A DNA stretch of 64,000 bases from Shinisaurus crocodilurus (taxonomy: Eukaryota > Chordata > Lepidosauria > Squamata > Shinisauridae), in the NCBI GenBank assembly GCA_021292165.1, contig CM037877.1, forward strand, positions 84,661,691-84,725,690, given 5' to 3'. The notes beneath the pieces were generated by a model. The model was not told the DNA's origin, did no database searches, and saw only the letters and a program-made list of their open reading frames with translations. Position 1 is the stretch's first letter. The number at the start of each line of letters is the position of its first letter. Position numbers and translations under genes: made by a program. Below, one piece after another: positions 22,472-34,862 of the stretch.

Positions 22472-23046
22472 TTAGGGTGGCCCACTTAAGAATTGCCGGA
22501 AAACAGGGCATGCATCACCAAAAAAGAGAGCAAAAGAAGACACTGATATGCATATAATGTGCATATGTTAATTTATATGTATATATGCAAATTTAGAAAT
22601 AATTATTATAGTTTAAACAGAAATACAATACATCTCATGATGGTGTGGAAGACAGTGACCAGGCGACCTGTGTTACTGCCTGTTCAGTCAGCTGTGCGTG
22701 TGCAGGTGCTAAGTACTGAAGGGCAACAGTTTTATGGTTCCTTATCTTCAAACTAGAATTGGACAGGGCAGCCCTTCATAGATTTCATAGATCATAGAGT
22801 TGGAAGGAGCCTACGAGGCCATCGAGTCCAACCCCCTGCTCAATGCAGGAAACTAGAGGAGGGGTCTCCCATCCAAGTAATAACCAGGCCTGACCCTGCT
22901 TAGCTTTCCACACTCAGACAAGCTGAGCCAGCGTGAGCCACAGGCCTGTATTCAAATAGAGGATGGCTTCAAATAGAGAATAGTAATCTGGCAGCCTTTC
23001 AAATAGAGGACTGTCCTCTGTAAAAGAGGACACATGGACACCCTAA
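22472..23046. mobile_element. DNA transposon with TTAGGGTG ends, hosting a SINE
   Basis: TTAGGGTGG at 22472 and CACCCTAA at 23039-23046 are inverted ends. The interior matches a second copy (23716-24535) through AGAAATAATTATTATAG, AGAAATACAATACAT and CAAATAGAGGACTGTCCTCT. A SINE sits within it at 22779-22950. Confidence 0.7.
22779..22950 (-). mobile_element. SINE with 5S rRNA-like head and CR1-like tail
   Basis: Read on the minus strand, the head contains GAAAGCTAAGCAGGGTCAGG, CCTGGTTATTACTTGGATGG and GAGACC. These align with 5S rRNA, including the internal pol III promoter boxes A and C. It is followed by TGCATTGAGCAGGGGGTTGG then ACTCGATGGCC and CTATGATC, the CR1 3' end. Short TTCA repeats flank it. 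A 5S-headed SINE using CR1 machinery resembles the SINE3 type. Confidence 0.8.
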
Positions 23047-23174
23047 ATCCCATTGCTTGAAAAAAAGATATCCAGAAAAAAGGTGGAGAAACAAATCATT
23101 CCTGCATGTCCCGCCCTGGCTTGGCTGAGTCAACAAGGCTCTGGAAGTGGTGGATCATCTACCACCAAACACCC

Positions 23175-23176
<2 letters not shown>

Positions 23177-23205
<29 letters not shown>
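23177..23205. repeat. (AC)n microsatellite
   Basis: Uninterrupted AC units followed by AACTTTGG. Confidence 0.95.
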
Positions 23206-23715
23206 ACTTTGGATTACTCTGTTATTGGTCTTATAGCCCCCCCCCCTTTAGATGGAAATGTATATTACTTCACTTACTTCAAAATGTGGTGATCCAGCCT
23301 TCGTGCATTTGAGGGCTCTGCCCTCCTGCTCATTCTGTTGGATGGGGCCCTGGACATCTGCCCCAAACTCCTGCCCTGATTGCACCGTGGTTCTGGAGAA
23401 CTTAAAAAAGAACTTGATACCCAGACACACACTCCATGGGCCACACACACACACTCACAGCTGCTGGTGCTGGAGAAAATGGAATCCGTAATAGCTATGG
23501 AGCACCAAAAGGGTCAAAATTAGCATGTCTGCAAGCCAATTTTGACTTTTTTAACCAAATGCAGTCAATTTAGAAGGTCACCTGAAGGGAGCACAGCCAG
23601 GGAGGGAACTGCATGTAGCCTTTGTGACAATTTAGTCAGTCCTAATAAAGGTGTAAGCAATGGAGATCAGAGCAGTTGACCAGTGTGGCATGTCAAGTGG
23701 TGCTCAGAGGAGAGA

Positions 23716-24535
23716 TTAGGGTGGCAAGTTGCACGTAACCAAAAAGACGACATGCATTGCCAAAAAAAAAGAGGAAACAGAGGTGCACAAAATTCAGGTG
23801 CACAAAAATTGCATGCCCTAATTTATATGCAGAGATGAGCATTTACAGCGCAATCCTTCTGGATCCCCATCTACAAAGTTGGAAAATTGCTTCGACCTCG
23901 TAGCTGGGAATCTGTGCTCAGTTTTCTCTCCCCCCGCCCCCGCAGCCGGCACAGAAAGAACCATGCCGGCTGCTTCCCTGAGGTCAAAAGAGCAACCTTG
24001 GAGAAGGGTTTTGGGGGGTGTTCTGGGGGGCAGGGTGGGGAGGAGGCCAGCACCACCAAGATACAAAGTATCCTGGCGGTGCTTCAGCCTCCTTTGCTCC
24101 GAAGCACTGCACTTTGATGGCCAAAATCGCCCATCTAAGTGCTTTGCAGAGCAAGAGGAGCGTGGAGGTGACCTTTGCCACTCCTCCCACCCTCCATAGG
24201 GTGTCTGTAATCCTCCGAGTTCCAAAGATTACTGGCATCCCCGTGGGATTGTGCCTTTAGAAATTATTATTATAATTTAAATAGAAATACAATACATGTG
24301 ACCATAATGGGGAAGACCAGGTAACCTGTGTGCCTTGCTCAGTCTGCTGTCCAGGTGCTAACTATGAACGGGCAACTTTGAGGCCCTTACCTGCTTTTAC
24401 TTCTTATGGTCCTTTATCTTTAACCCTGACTTGGACTGGACAGGCCTTCAAATAGAGGGTGCCTTTGAACAGAGTACTGTCTTTTAACAGGCCATCAAAT
24501 AGAGGACTGTCCTCTGTAACGTACCTGGCCACACA
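23716..24535. mobile_element. Second copy of the TTAGGGTG element
   Basis: Starts TTAGGGTGGCAAG, shares GACATGCATTGCC and AGAAATACAATACATGTGAC with the first copy, and near its right end CAAATAGAGGACTGTCCTCT. The right terminal repeat is not preserved. It is split by the element at 23846-24256. Confidence 0.65.
23846..24256. mobile_element. PIF/Harbinger-like element, 411 bp, TTA TSD
   Basis: Ends CAGCGCAATCC and GGATTGTGCCT, flanked by TTA at 23843-23845 and 24257-24259. The flanking host element matches its sister copy when this insert is removed, which supports the limits. It is longer than the other members and may be the less-deleted form. Overlapping ORFs inside show no recognisable domain. 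Confidence 0.8.
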
Positions 24536-25825
24536 TCCACATCTAGACTGAGAAGTCCTGAGTCAAAGAAAATGCAAGAAAGAGCCCCAGAAATCAATCA
24601 AATGGAAATTGTTAAACCTTCTACAGAGCCATTTGAATTGCTCCCCATATAATCACTGTAATGTGTGCACCAGCCCTAAGTGGGTTATTATAACCCATCA
24701 ATAGTATTTGACTGTTTTTATTGCTTGACTTGCATTGAATGCAAATACTGGGAGTGGGGCGGCGGGGGGACTGACCTATGTGTATAATAGTTCCGCGTCA
24801 GGTGGAGTTTCAAATCTCTGAGTGGCCTTGGGTTTACTGGGCTTGTCATTGTTTCTCATCATCAGGTTCCCATCTGCAGAATGGGACTATATTTTTAAAA
24901 GTCCACATGGTTATAGTGGGGATGGATAAAACAGGCTTATAAAGCACTTTGCATCTTTAAAGTGTTCCTGTTAAAATGGTACAAATGTTCTTTGTAATCA
25001 TGTGAACATTACAGTCATGTGAATTTTCCACTTAAATTGGCGCACTTTTCTATAAACCAGCTTAGTTCCAGTTATTTAACGGCGGCAAAAACAGTTGATC
25101 TGTGGCATTTAAGAGGTATGTGGACTGCAAATAGTAGTCAGGTCACAGTAATGTTAATGGGAATGTTGGAATTTATACCCATATATATTTTGCAGGTTCA
25201 CTATTTCTCCTAAGCATTTGAGTGGAAACATGAGAGTGTCTTTTAAAAATCAGTAACACAGTGTTCCCCAAATATAGTTACTTTGGTGCTTAGATTAAAC
25301 TAAATGTTAAGCCAGGATTGTTATGATAGTAACTTCTATTTTAATAAGGGCTTTTCACAACAATTGTCTTATATGGTCATGATGAAAGAGAAGGCTGGAA
25401 ATAGCATTAAAATTAAGTGTCAGTGACAAAACTTTCTTTTTCTTGCCATCATCTTATTTATGATTTTACACACGATCACTGGGTCAATGTATTCACAGAC
25501 AAAAACTGTACATGAGGTGAATAATAATGAAATAATCTCCAGTTAAATGGAAAGAGATAAAATTGAATTTTGTGATTGCTAATACTTTTAGCACATCCTT
25601 TCCCAAATCTCATGGCCAAGATATAAGCTTGTATACCAGAGTTCCATGTTGTTATTCCAAATCCCAGAATCACTTTTACTGTCCATTGAATTTTAGTTCT
25701 TCTGTAATACTGGGACTATAGCTGGATCATCTAAACCAGATTTAATACTAAATGACCAGAGAAGTGTGAATTCTCCAGGGACATTGATACTTCAAGGAGT
25801 AGTACCAACAAACAACAAATGCTGG

Positions 25826-25960
25826 GATCCCCAACGTGGTGCTCATGGGTGGATAGCAATGTGCCTGCAGGTGCCTCTGTTGATGGCCACCTGGCTCCTT
25901 GCCCCTCCTGATTTTTTAAAATTTATTTTTAAGTGGGGGGCTGCAGGTAAAGCACAGGGC
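25826..25960. repeat. Possible hAT fragment
   Basis: GGGATCCCCAACGTGGTGCT and TGCAGGTGCC resemble hAT-type sequence with CAGGGGTCCCCAACC-like ends. No partner end was found. Confidence 0.35.
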
Positions 25961-27105
25961 CTGCTCCAGGACTTACTCCCCACCCACAGGGTCTTCTACC
26001 ATCAACTGCCCTATGGGAAGACTTCCAGGAGAGGTCAATGAGGATGACATCAGACATCTGCTCCTGCCTGCCCCAGGGCCATCTTCCACCAACTGCCCTG
26101 ATGGATCCTGAGGTTTTATTGAAAACATTTAATATTGTTTATCGTGATTTTATTATTTTTTATGTTACATGTAAACTGCCTTGATAAGATTTGTATCCTA
26201 GAATGTGGCATCCAAATTGAGATAGATAGATAGATGTTGCAAAGTGCAGTGCCAGTCTCCAGCACCATCTTTATTTCCAAGAACAACTCTGGGCATGTCG
26301 TGAGCCCCGAAGGGATTTTTAGAAAGTAAAAATGTTGGGTGGTTGCAACCCAGTGTTTTGTTTTGAAGCATGCAAAGCCACCCAGAAGAAAGGGGTAAGG
26401 TGGGGAATGGTAGGGAACATCCAGTAGGGAGTTAGAGGGGGAAGCGGGGAGAGAGGGGAGGTGTTTTGCCTTTGCTATGTGTGTGCACATGTGTTTCTTT
26501 CAGCATCACCAGTTTGCCTTCTGTGAAGTCAGTGCTGGAGCAGAAAATTGTGGGCTCAAAAGAGTGGTTTTGTGCTGAAGAGCTCAGACCCTACCTCTGC
26601 TTTATCCTTAGGTAGTTGGGTGAGATACTTTTCTTTTGACCATGCTAGTTTGCCTTCTGGGAAATTGATGTTTTGTACTGGCGACGCCTACCACAGCAGC
26701 CATTCTGTTGTGAATGGGCAAGCCCCCTCATGGCAGCCATGTTTTGAGAGCCCCCATGACACACTCTCAAATTCCAAATGGACCCCTGAACTCACATTTA
26801 AATATGTTTTAAACTTTAGGCCATCCCCAACCAGCCTGCCCCCAACCCCTCCTCACCCACACCAGCTGCAGTTAGGCTTTAAAAAATTCTATTGCTGCCA
26901 ATGGAAGCTCTTTGAAAAAACATAATTGCAGCATGGGGGGGGATTTTCAGGGGGGTTGCAGCTGGGGAGGGTGGTGTAAGCTTCTCCTTCCCATGTGCTG
27001 TGATTCCCCTCTATATCCCCCTCCATGTGGCAATGAGGCTCAAAAAAAGCCCTGCATGGGTTTCAATGAGAGGCTTTTTTCAAGCCTAATTGCTGCGCTG
27101 GGGAG

Positions 27106-27108
<3 letters not shown>

Positions 27109-27178
<70 letters not shown>
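27109..27178. repeat. (TG)n(AG)n compound microsatellite
   Basis: About 17 TG units followed by about 18 GA units. Confidence 0.98.
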
Positions 27179-27180
<2 letters not shown>

Positions 27181-27318
27181 GATGCAGAAAACATTGCCTT
27201 CCATTTGCCTTCCATGCAACTCTTCACAGTCTAGGAGCCATGTCCCACAATAATGGCACAGAAGGGCAACTTCTACAATATGCCGCTTTTCCAACCATTA
27301 AAAGGCTGCGACTGAAAG

Positions 27319-27614
27319 GCCTGGTTGACGTGTAATGACAGCCCAGAGTACAGGTTGAGTATGGGTTGTCATTGAATCATGGGTTGTTGTTACATGCAAA
27401 CCCTGCACTATGGTTTAACTCTGGGTTGTTAACCACAAACAACCCAAGAAGAGAACTCATGGTTTGCTGTTGGGTTGTGAACTCTGGGTTGGTCATGGTT
27501 AACAACCCATAGTTAAACCATAGTGGAGGGTTCACATGTAATGACAACCCACAATTCAACAACAACCCATACTCCCCCCATACTCTGGGTTGTCGTTACA
27601 TGCAAACCAGGTCA
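27319..27614. mobile_element. Double-foldback element of the AACCCA family
   Basis: Left end GGCCTGGTTGACGTGTAATG and right end GTTACATGCAAACCAGGTC are imperfect inverted repeats. The interior alternates GGGTTGT and ACAACCC motifs, including a palindrome around TTAACCACAAACAACCC. Related to 29088-29205, 30337-30552 and 62743-63040. Confidence 0.75.
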
Positions 27615-29087
27615 AAGAGTTTACATAATAGTATTCCTTCTGGATATCTATACTGATGGCTGGTGATATGCAAATATATTTATATTTAATCCATTAAAAC
27701 CTAGGTGATTAATCAAATTTATTAATTAAATTTATTTCACCAGCCTGACCAGCTTTGTTCCTGGTTAAACCTCAGGACATTATTCCAAAAGGTCATCGAT
27801 GTAAGCACTGTGAGTACTGGGAAGGGAAAAAGCATCTTTCAACATCATTTAATATTCGTAAATATTATCTTGTTCCCAAACATTTGGCAAGGGGCAGCAG
27901 GAACAGTCCCAATGTGCTCTATCAAGCCCATCAACAAACAACACAGATAATGCTTCTTCTTCTGTGACCTGGAATTGTTTTGTTGTTCCATTATCTAAGG
28001 TGGTCCAACATCTAGCTCCCATTGCTCGTTGCCCAACTTGGAGTTTCCATCAATCAACACTGCCATCAAAATAGGCAGCTTACAGGAAGGGACTTTGATG
28101 CTACTGGAGATCTAATCATTTTAGTTTATCATTTAGTTTATATACATCCCTCAAGCACCTTGTTATTGGGTGTAGCTTAGACATAATTAGAATAAAATAA
28201 ATAAATGAAAATAAATAAAGCAATGTAGTGTTCTCATTCTGTTTGTCCATATTAAGATTCTCTAGAATGAGCCAATATAAGCATTTAAACTAGTAAGAAT
28301 AGTTAATGATGTGATTCTAAGAAAACCAAGAGACAATCCAGACACAAGAACATCAGAACCGTCCTTTAAAAGTTCATATGCCATTAAAACCACCTCCTGC
28401 ATGTGTGTGGTGAAAACCAATGCAGAAAGAGCAAAGGGGAAGCCATAGAGCCAGGAAATTCAATGTTAGTTACGACTGTAGGAAAAAAATAACACGAGCC
28501 AATTATGCCTTCCATTCAAGAACCAATGAAATCATGCAAGTTTCTGTGGTGGATTCCATGTCTAAATTAATCACACTCATGGAGAGGAACACTAGCTCCA
28601 AAGAGGAATAATGAACAAGACTCTACACAGAATAGCTTTTTTGTATTTTGACCTTACCTCTGAATAGGCATGTATAGGGTCAAGGTCAATCAGAGGGTAA
28701 GCCAGGAGGGCTGTTTGGCCTGGGCCTCAAGCTCAAAGCGGGCCTCAAATTTAGACACTTGTGCAACTTAACAAATGCCCCCAAATTAACAACTTGTTTT
28801 TATGTGCATCCCTATTGGACCAAAATGTGACACATTCTCTCAGCTTAGACCTGCAAATCAGCTCTTCCCCTTGGAAGGCAGGTGAAGCAACACAGTCCTT
28901 GCTCCCATTCAATTAGCCAACCCTAGCTCCATCATTTTCTTTTTCCTGTACCAATCATTTCATAAACTTCAGCAGCATTTCTAAAGCCAGTGTCTGAACT
29001 GCATATTTCCCTTCAAGCAGAATAGTAATTAGAGACAATATTGTAGCATTTTCAATTTATTGGAAAACATCAGAGTTGATGATACTG

Positions 29088-29205
29088 GGCGGGTTCGCAT
29101 GTCACGCCGTCACACCAACCCACCCTGGCAAGCTGGGTTGTTTGTTGCGAGAACAACCCACAGTGCACCTGACATATGATCGGGCTCGCTGTGGGTTGTC
29201 AGCCT
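29088..29205. mobile_element. AACCCA-family foldback, left part
   Basis: GGCGGGTTCGCATGTCACG, ACCAACCCACCCTGG and GCTGGGTTGTTTG. It may pair with the block at 30337-30552 (which ends TTCGTGCGAACCAGGTC) as the two ends of one element of about 1.46 kb. Confidence 0.55.
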
Positions 29206-30336
29206 TCTCCTCCCCCTTGGTCTGCCAGTCAGCATCCCAAGGGACCTTGTGGCTCAAGCCACTCTCCTGCCACGATTGGAAGCCATTTTGGCTCACCGCA
29301 GTCCCCCCCCCTTTTTTTTTAAATCGCTTTTCGCTATTTTGATATTTTTTGTGATTTTTACAGGGCTTCCCATGGTTTTTTCACAGGGACATATGCAGGC
29401 ATGAATATGGAAAAAACATGTGGAGCCCTGTCAAAAAAAACCTTTTAAAAGGAACCAGAGTTTTGACAGCTAACTGTCAAATCTTTGTGCTCCAGTAAAA
29501 GTGGGTGAGCTGCACTTTTCCATCATCCCAAGCACCTAGAGTCTCAGGAATAGGTGGAAAGCTTGGGGGTACTGGGACCTATCAGGGGAACACAAAAAAC
29601 CTTGGGGATCCCAGTGCCAAGGGGGGATAAATCACTCCACCCCATTTTCACAAGCAAAGATCACACATCTTTGCTCTGAATTGACAGCTTGCCTTTTGAC
29701 AGCTGTCAAGACAAAGCAAAGTGGGAGCCTCTCTGGGTCATTGTCCATGGTTAGTACCTGCTGCATTTTTTAATTAGTTTTTTAAATGTGAATTACACCA
29801 AAACAAGACAAAAATCATATTAAAAAAAATAATGGAAAAAAATACAATTTTCTTACAGTATTTAAAATGCATTTGACAGCAGGTACCCGCCAGGACATTA
29901 TCCAGGCAAGGCTTCCCACTTTCATAGCTGCAGAAATGTGCACACCTGCACCTCCAGAATTTCACAATTCCGGCTAAATAATTTTAAAATAATTAACGAC
30001 ACTATTTGTGTACATTAGGGGTGCAAAAAAGGGGGTGAACCATTGACAGCCTCTCCAATGTGCTGCTTGGGCACTTTGGAGGGGCGGTCAGTAGCTGTCA
30101 AAACGGAGATTGTGAAAAGTGATCTTCGAAAAAGAAAGGGGAAAAGGGGTGGAAGCCGTGACAAGCCAAAGTGGTTTCTGATCAGAGTGGGGGGTGGGTA
30201 GCGAGCCAGTGATGGTCGCCCCAGCATCCCACTTGGGTATCGGTGAGGCAGCTGGCACTGACTGTGGCTCAGACTAGCTTGGCAAGAGGATTTTTATTTA
30301 TTTTTTGCCACTCTTGCCAAGTGCCTCCCTAACCAC

Positions 30337-30552
30337 TGCCCACAACCCATGGTGAAGATGGTCATCCGGGTTTGGACAACACGCCAACCCACCATGGGTG
30401 AAACAAACCCTACTACAGATCATGGGTTTTCAGGGTGGCTTGTTGGAAAAAAACAAGCCACCCTAAGGAAAGTGGTCTGGGTTTGGATGACACGACAACC
30501 CACCATGGCTTGCTGCCCATGGTGGGTTGTTGCTTCGTGCGAACCAGGTCAC
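30337..30552. mobile_element. AACCCA-family foldback, right part
   Basis: Two palindromic units: GACAACACGCCAACCCACCA near 30377, and GATGACACGACAACCCACCA with CATGGTGGGTTGTTGC near 30487-30536. A central dyad GGGTGGCTTGTT / AACAAGCCACCC lies between them. Confidence 0.65.
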
Positions 30553-31737
30553 TGTGTGTCCTCATCTCTTCCCCTACAGAAGCACCTTGTGAAAATTGTT
30601 TGAAGCCACAACTATGGATTTTTATTATTCTTTTTGCTTCTTTTCTGGTACGCTGGAATATTTTTGTTACAGAGAACAACACATGTTCAAAAATCCCAGA
30701 AGAACCTATGAAGAGAACTCTGAGTTGCGTTTATATTTTTAACTCTTCAGTAACTGTAATTGTTGTTGAAGAACTTGTGCCTTTAAAAACGTTCACTGAG
30801 GGTTCATGGATTTTGTGATATTCAGACTTGCACTTTTCTCAGTACTGGACCTTTGGAGGCAAAGAATCTAATTATCAAGATTACATTTTTAATCTAGAGA
30901 TTCATCAATGTAAGGCAACAGTTGAGTCAAGGTAAGTCAAGGAAGTTGCCTCCAAAAGCAATCTATCCGTGCCACCCTGGGTTATATTTGCCAAACTAAA
31001 CATGTCATAAAATAGCAACATACGGTACTCTAGAAGAAAAGCAAGCATTAAAAAATAGCTGGCTACACACACATACACGGTAAGAAGCCAAGAGAAGGTA
31101 AAGGCAAATGGTGGAAAATTCCACGAGGAACATTTTAATACAAGTACTGTTTCTAACTAAAATGGTATGGGAAACTGCCTTTTCAGCTAGGGCAGATGGT
31201 TTTCTGCAAAGAATAGCCAAGAGTACTCCTTCAGGTTCTACGCTTAATGCTTACTGTGAGCTCACAAAAAACATGCTGACGCCAAAATAGGTGCCACAGA
31301 TGTGAAAGCAGTGTGGTTGGATTTGTCTGGGGTGTGTCTCACAAAGTTCCCCCACTAGATCTTATGAGGAACAGCAAAATGTTGCAGAGGCAGCTTGTCT
31401 TGGGAATCTGGCACACATCTCTAAAGCTGAGGCAGTCAGGCCTCCCTCCCAGCAGCCACCCAACCTTGGCTGGAGCAAATGGGGGAGGGAGTGTTACTAG
31501 CAACCTCAGCCCACCGCAACAGGCAAAGCCATTTCTGAGCACATGCCTCATTAGCCTCTCTGGCTGCTGGGTGGGTCCTTCCTTCCTGACTTTCTTTCTT
31601 TCCTTAGGCCAGAGTCCAAATGGATAGAGTTAATGTTGCAACACTCAATTGGAAATTTAGGAAAAGATGCCTCTTACTGTTTTGAGCTACTCTTTCTGTT
31701 TTAGAGCGTACCATATGCACTGATCCACAAGTCCCTG

Positions 31738-31951
31738 GGGTGCTTCCAGACAAGGCTTTTATTGCACTGCCCCATTCATAGAATTTTAGGCCCAGTTGAT
31801 GTTGTCTTCCATTTGAAGCCCTCCAGTGTTTTCCCACCATCTCTTCCATCTTTTTTCTTACCATAGAAAATCCATTAAGGAGGAAAATACAGAATAGGTG
31901 CACAATGCCTTTTCATCTCTGGCACTAGGAGCCCTCCATCTGGAAGCACCC
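31738..31951. mobile_element. DNA MITE with GGGTGCTTCCAGA ends, 214 bp
   Basis: Ends GGGTGCTTCCAGA and TCTGGAAGCACCC are inverted apart from the inner bases. The interior shares CATCTCTTCCATCTTTTTTC (inverse) with the copy at 13951. The superfamily is undetermined. Confidence 0.75.
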
Positions 31952-31969
31952 TTTGTCTAACATTTGGGT

Positions 31970-32115
31970 TTATGTATTTATTTTAGGCATTTTCACTCCA
32001 CTCTCAACCAAATGCAGTTCCCAGAGCAGCTCGCATTCAGACACAAAAACAATTTAAAAACACAGATTTAAAACTCAATTAAAACAATATTAAAGAATTT
32101 AAAACTATTGTACAG
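31970..32115 (-). repeat. LINE tail fragment (reverse)
   Basis: TATTTATTTTAGGCATTTTC then CAGAGCAGCTCGCATTCAG and an A/C-rich stretch resemble the inverse 3' end of an L2-like LINE. Confidence 0.45.
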
Positions 32116-32519
32116 CAGAGAAAACAGTCTTCCAGCTTAGAGGCTATCAGCACCATGATTGGCACAGCAAACCTGATACCTGACAAACCCTTCGCCTGGC
32201 AGCGTCTATAGATTAACTCAAAACTAAGTAACAAGCAGCAAGCTCATTTGACAGATGTGGGCAAAATCTTTCTGTATAAATGCTGACCCAATATTAACAT
32301 TTGTTTTAGCAAGACTTATAAAATCTTTTTATTTTAGAAATGTTTAAAAGTTATAATTATTTTATTGTAAATTATGGTACTGTTTCTATTATCTTAGAAT
32401 ATTGTTTATCTTGTTTGTTTGTTTGTGCGTACTTCCTAAAGGGTTTCGCCAAATAGATGTGCTGTAAAATAGCGGTGGGAGGGGAGGCACAAACTTCATT
32501 AATCCCCCCACTGCTTACA

Positions 32520-32700
32520 TTACTGTATTGCATTGTATTGTATTGTATCATATTCTTTTAAATATTTGTATTGTATTTTACATTTTAACTGTTTGTCTAG
32601 CATTTTGGCCTTTTAACGATTTGTAATCCATGCAGAGAACATTGTTTGTTGGACAGAATAAAAACATAATTAATTAATAAATAAAATTTATCATGAAACT
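32520..32700 (+). repeat. (ATTGT)n tract and LINE-like tail
   Basis: TGTATTGCATTGTATTGTAT then, at the end, GTTGGACAGAATAAAAACAT and TTAATTAATAAATAAAA, like a LINE 3' end. Confidence 0.5.
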
Positions 32701-32757
32701 CTTGAGAAATAAGCATGACATAATGCACAAGGTCTGTTTTTTAATAGTTACCTAGAC

Positions 32758-32893
32758 CAACCTTCCCCAAACTAGTACCTTTCAAATGTTTTGGACTACA
32801 ACTCCCAGAATTCCTGACCATTTGCCATGCTGGCTGGGGCTGATGGGACTCGAAGTCCAAAACATCTAGAGGGCAACAGGTTGGAGAAGACTG
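32758..32893. mobile_element. CAGCCTTCCCC-family palindromic MITE
   Basis: CAACCTTCCCCAAACTAG, GGACTACAACTCCCAG and, at the end, AACATCTAGAGGGC and GGTTGGAGAAGACTG. Same layout as 7814-7950. Confidence 0.85.
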
Positions 32894-32897
32894 ACAT

Positions 32898-33017
32898 GGG
32901 GTGCAATCCTATTCATATTTAGACAGAAAAAGGTCCTGAAACTCCCAGCATGGCTGGCGGGAGCATGCTGGGAATTGTAGGACTTTTTTCTGTCCAAACA
33001 TGCATAGGATTGCACCC
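32898..33017. mobile_element. Palindromic MITE, 120 bp (PIF/Harbinger-like family)
   Basis: Ends GGGTGCAATCCTATTCAT and ATGCATAGGATTGCACCC. The arms extend through TTTAGACAGAAAAAGGTCCT and its inverse to a GCATGGCTGGCGGGAGCATGC centre. It is the sister copy of 5032-5137 and lies four bases from the previous MITE. Confidence 0.85.
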
Positions 33018-33314
33018 TTAGACTATCTTGTTACCAGCAGAAACAAATGGAATTGACAACTCTCAAATTACATTCCTGAGTAAAGAAGAAAACAGAACAA
33101 AATCAATCTTATTTTAAAAACTGGGCCAAATTACTTTCTCTGCCCATGTGTTTTCACTGATCTATTTAGTGCTGTGCAGGTTTAAGCAAGAATAGGAGGA
33201 TTTGGTTTGTTATGTCCATCCAGTATCTAAACATCTTTAAGCAACTGTTGGTTGCTATGGCTACTCAGAAAAAAGTCTTCAAATCAAATATAGAGGAAGC
33301 TTCTTGGCTAAAGA

Positions 33315-33336
33315 GTGTGTGTGTGTGTGTGTGTGT
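33315..33336. repeat. (GT)n microsatellite
   Basis: About 11 GT units. Confidence 0.95.
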
Positions 33337-33616
33337 CCCAACAAGACCAGTATTTGTTTGTCAGTCATTAGGACTGGATCCAGTTCCCCATTGCACAAGC
33401 AGAAAGCACTCTGCATAGGTGTGTGCTATATATAAATGAGAGGTAGTATAGTTTCTGTACTATTTGGCATAATCCCATCCTATTAACATCTTATTAACAT
33501 GCAGGAAAAACCCTACTGCCCCACAATAGGTTTTGATTTCATATTTGAAGGTGAAAGTGCTACATTAATATATTAGCCTTAGAAATACTTTAGAATCTTA
33601 TGAGAGTGACATTCTT

Positions 33617-33800
33617 ATTATTTATTGTTACTTTTATATCTCACCTTTCTTCCATGAAGCCCAAGACATGACCCTCCTCCTCTACTCTCCATTTTATCCT
33701 CACAACCTTGTGAGGTAGGTTAGACTGAGAGTCAGTGACTGGCCCAAAATCACCCAGTGAGCTTCATGGTCCAATGGGAAGTAGAACCCAGGACTCATGG
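33617..33800 (-). mobile_element. tRNA-type SINE body (reverse)
   Basis: The minus strand reads GAGTCCTGGGTTCTACTTCC, GGGTGATTTTGGGCCAGTCA and CTACCTCACAAGGTTGTGAG, matching the body of the full copy at 35941-36184. The tRNA head is mostly missing. Confidence 0.8.
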
Positions 33801-34737
33801 GCAGTGTTATACAAAGACCCACATGGGCATGGCCCCCAGAATTTCTGAGCTGTACCCCAGATCTTTAGAGCTGCCCCAATTGCCATCATCTGCCTTAATA
33901 CAAGCCTGCTTCTTCCCTCTGAACTCAGTAGCCTTGCAGTTACTAGGAGACCTTAGGACTCACTTCCTTAGCAGACTAATAGGGAGTGTAGCATAAAGGC
34001 ACCAGCCTTTTAAACTAGAGGGAAGACTGCCACCTTTCCTTCCACACACTGCTCATTATTTTCATTAAGTCCAGAGTCCAAAATTGTCTAACAGCACCAC
34101 CGTCACTTGGCTTTCTTGGAGTGTGCCTGAGTCTGCAGAGACCTGCACAGCCAATTGCTACTGGAGCCTGACAGCTACTGGGCAGCGAGGCCCTGACAAG
34201 AGAAGGAGCAGACACACTGGCTGCTCATATATCAAATGAAGTAGCAGAGGCCTTCCTCATCTGTTGCTTCCTCCAAGGTGGCCCAGGTTCCTTACCTTGG
34301 GGGAAAACAGAAGTGGGTTTGCTTGCAAAAAGGGTTTGGATGAACAGCAATGTCTGGATTCGGGGCAAAGTAATGTATGACTTGTCCTCAATTGCTGGCT
34401 TGCTTGAGTGCGCCTGGAGCGCCTTGGCTCTGCAATCACCTTTCTGGAGTACACCTACTTATTGCATGAACCATTTCTGGTGTGCTCATGGTCCTCCTCA
34501 GCATCAGGAGTTTGCACTAGGCTACAGAAAGGCAAATAGATGCGGGAGGAGGATAGGGGCTTCTTGCTCTTTAGTGTTCAAAAGCCACAATTCCTTGTGG
34601 CACCTTAAAAACTCACGCATTTACTGTGGATAATAAGATTTCATGGACTGAGGTCCACTGTATTTTGAAAGGTGTTGTTTTTCATGTAACTGGAGAAAAA
34701 TGGCACTTGCTGAAATAAAGGTACAGGATCCCTGTTT

Positions 34738-34862
34738 TATTTTTTTATTATTACATTTATATCCCGCCTTTTTTCCTCTTGCAGGGAACCAAAGGTAGCT
34801 TACAAGTTCCTCTTCCTCTCTATTTCATCCTCCCAACAACCTGGCATCTAATCCCCTTAGAC
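34738..34862 (-). repeat. SINE 3' portion (reverse)
   Basis: TTATTATTACATTTATATCC then CGCCTTTTTTCCTCTTGCAG is the inverse of the tail of the SINE at 35941-36184. Confidence 0.75.

Noticed and set aside
22862..22945. 5S rRNA gene
   Set aside because: Diverged, incomplete at the 5' side and fused to a CR1 tail; a SINE rather than a gene.
30435..30818. 127-codon plus-strand ORF
   Set aside because: Starts within a foldback element and continues into AT-rich intron; hydrophobic stretch likely chance.
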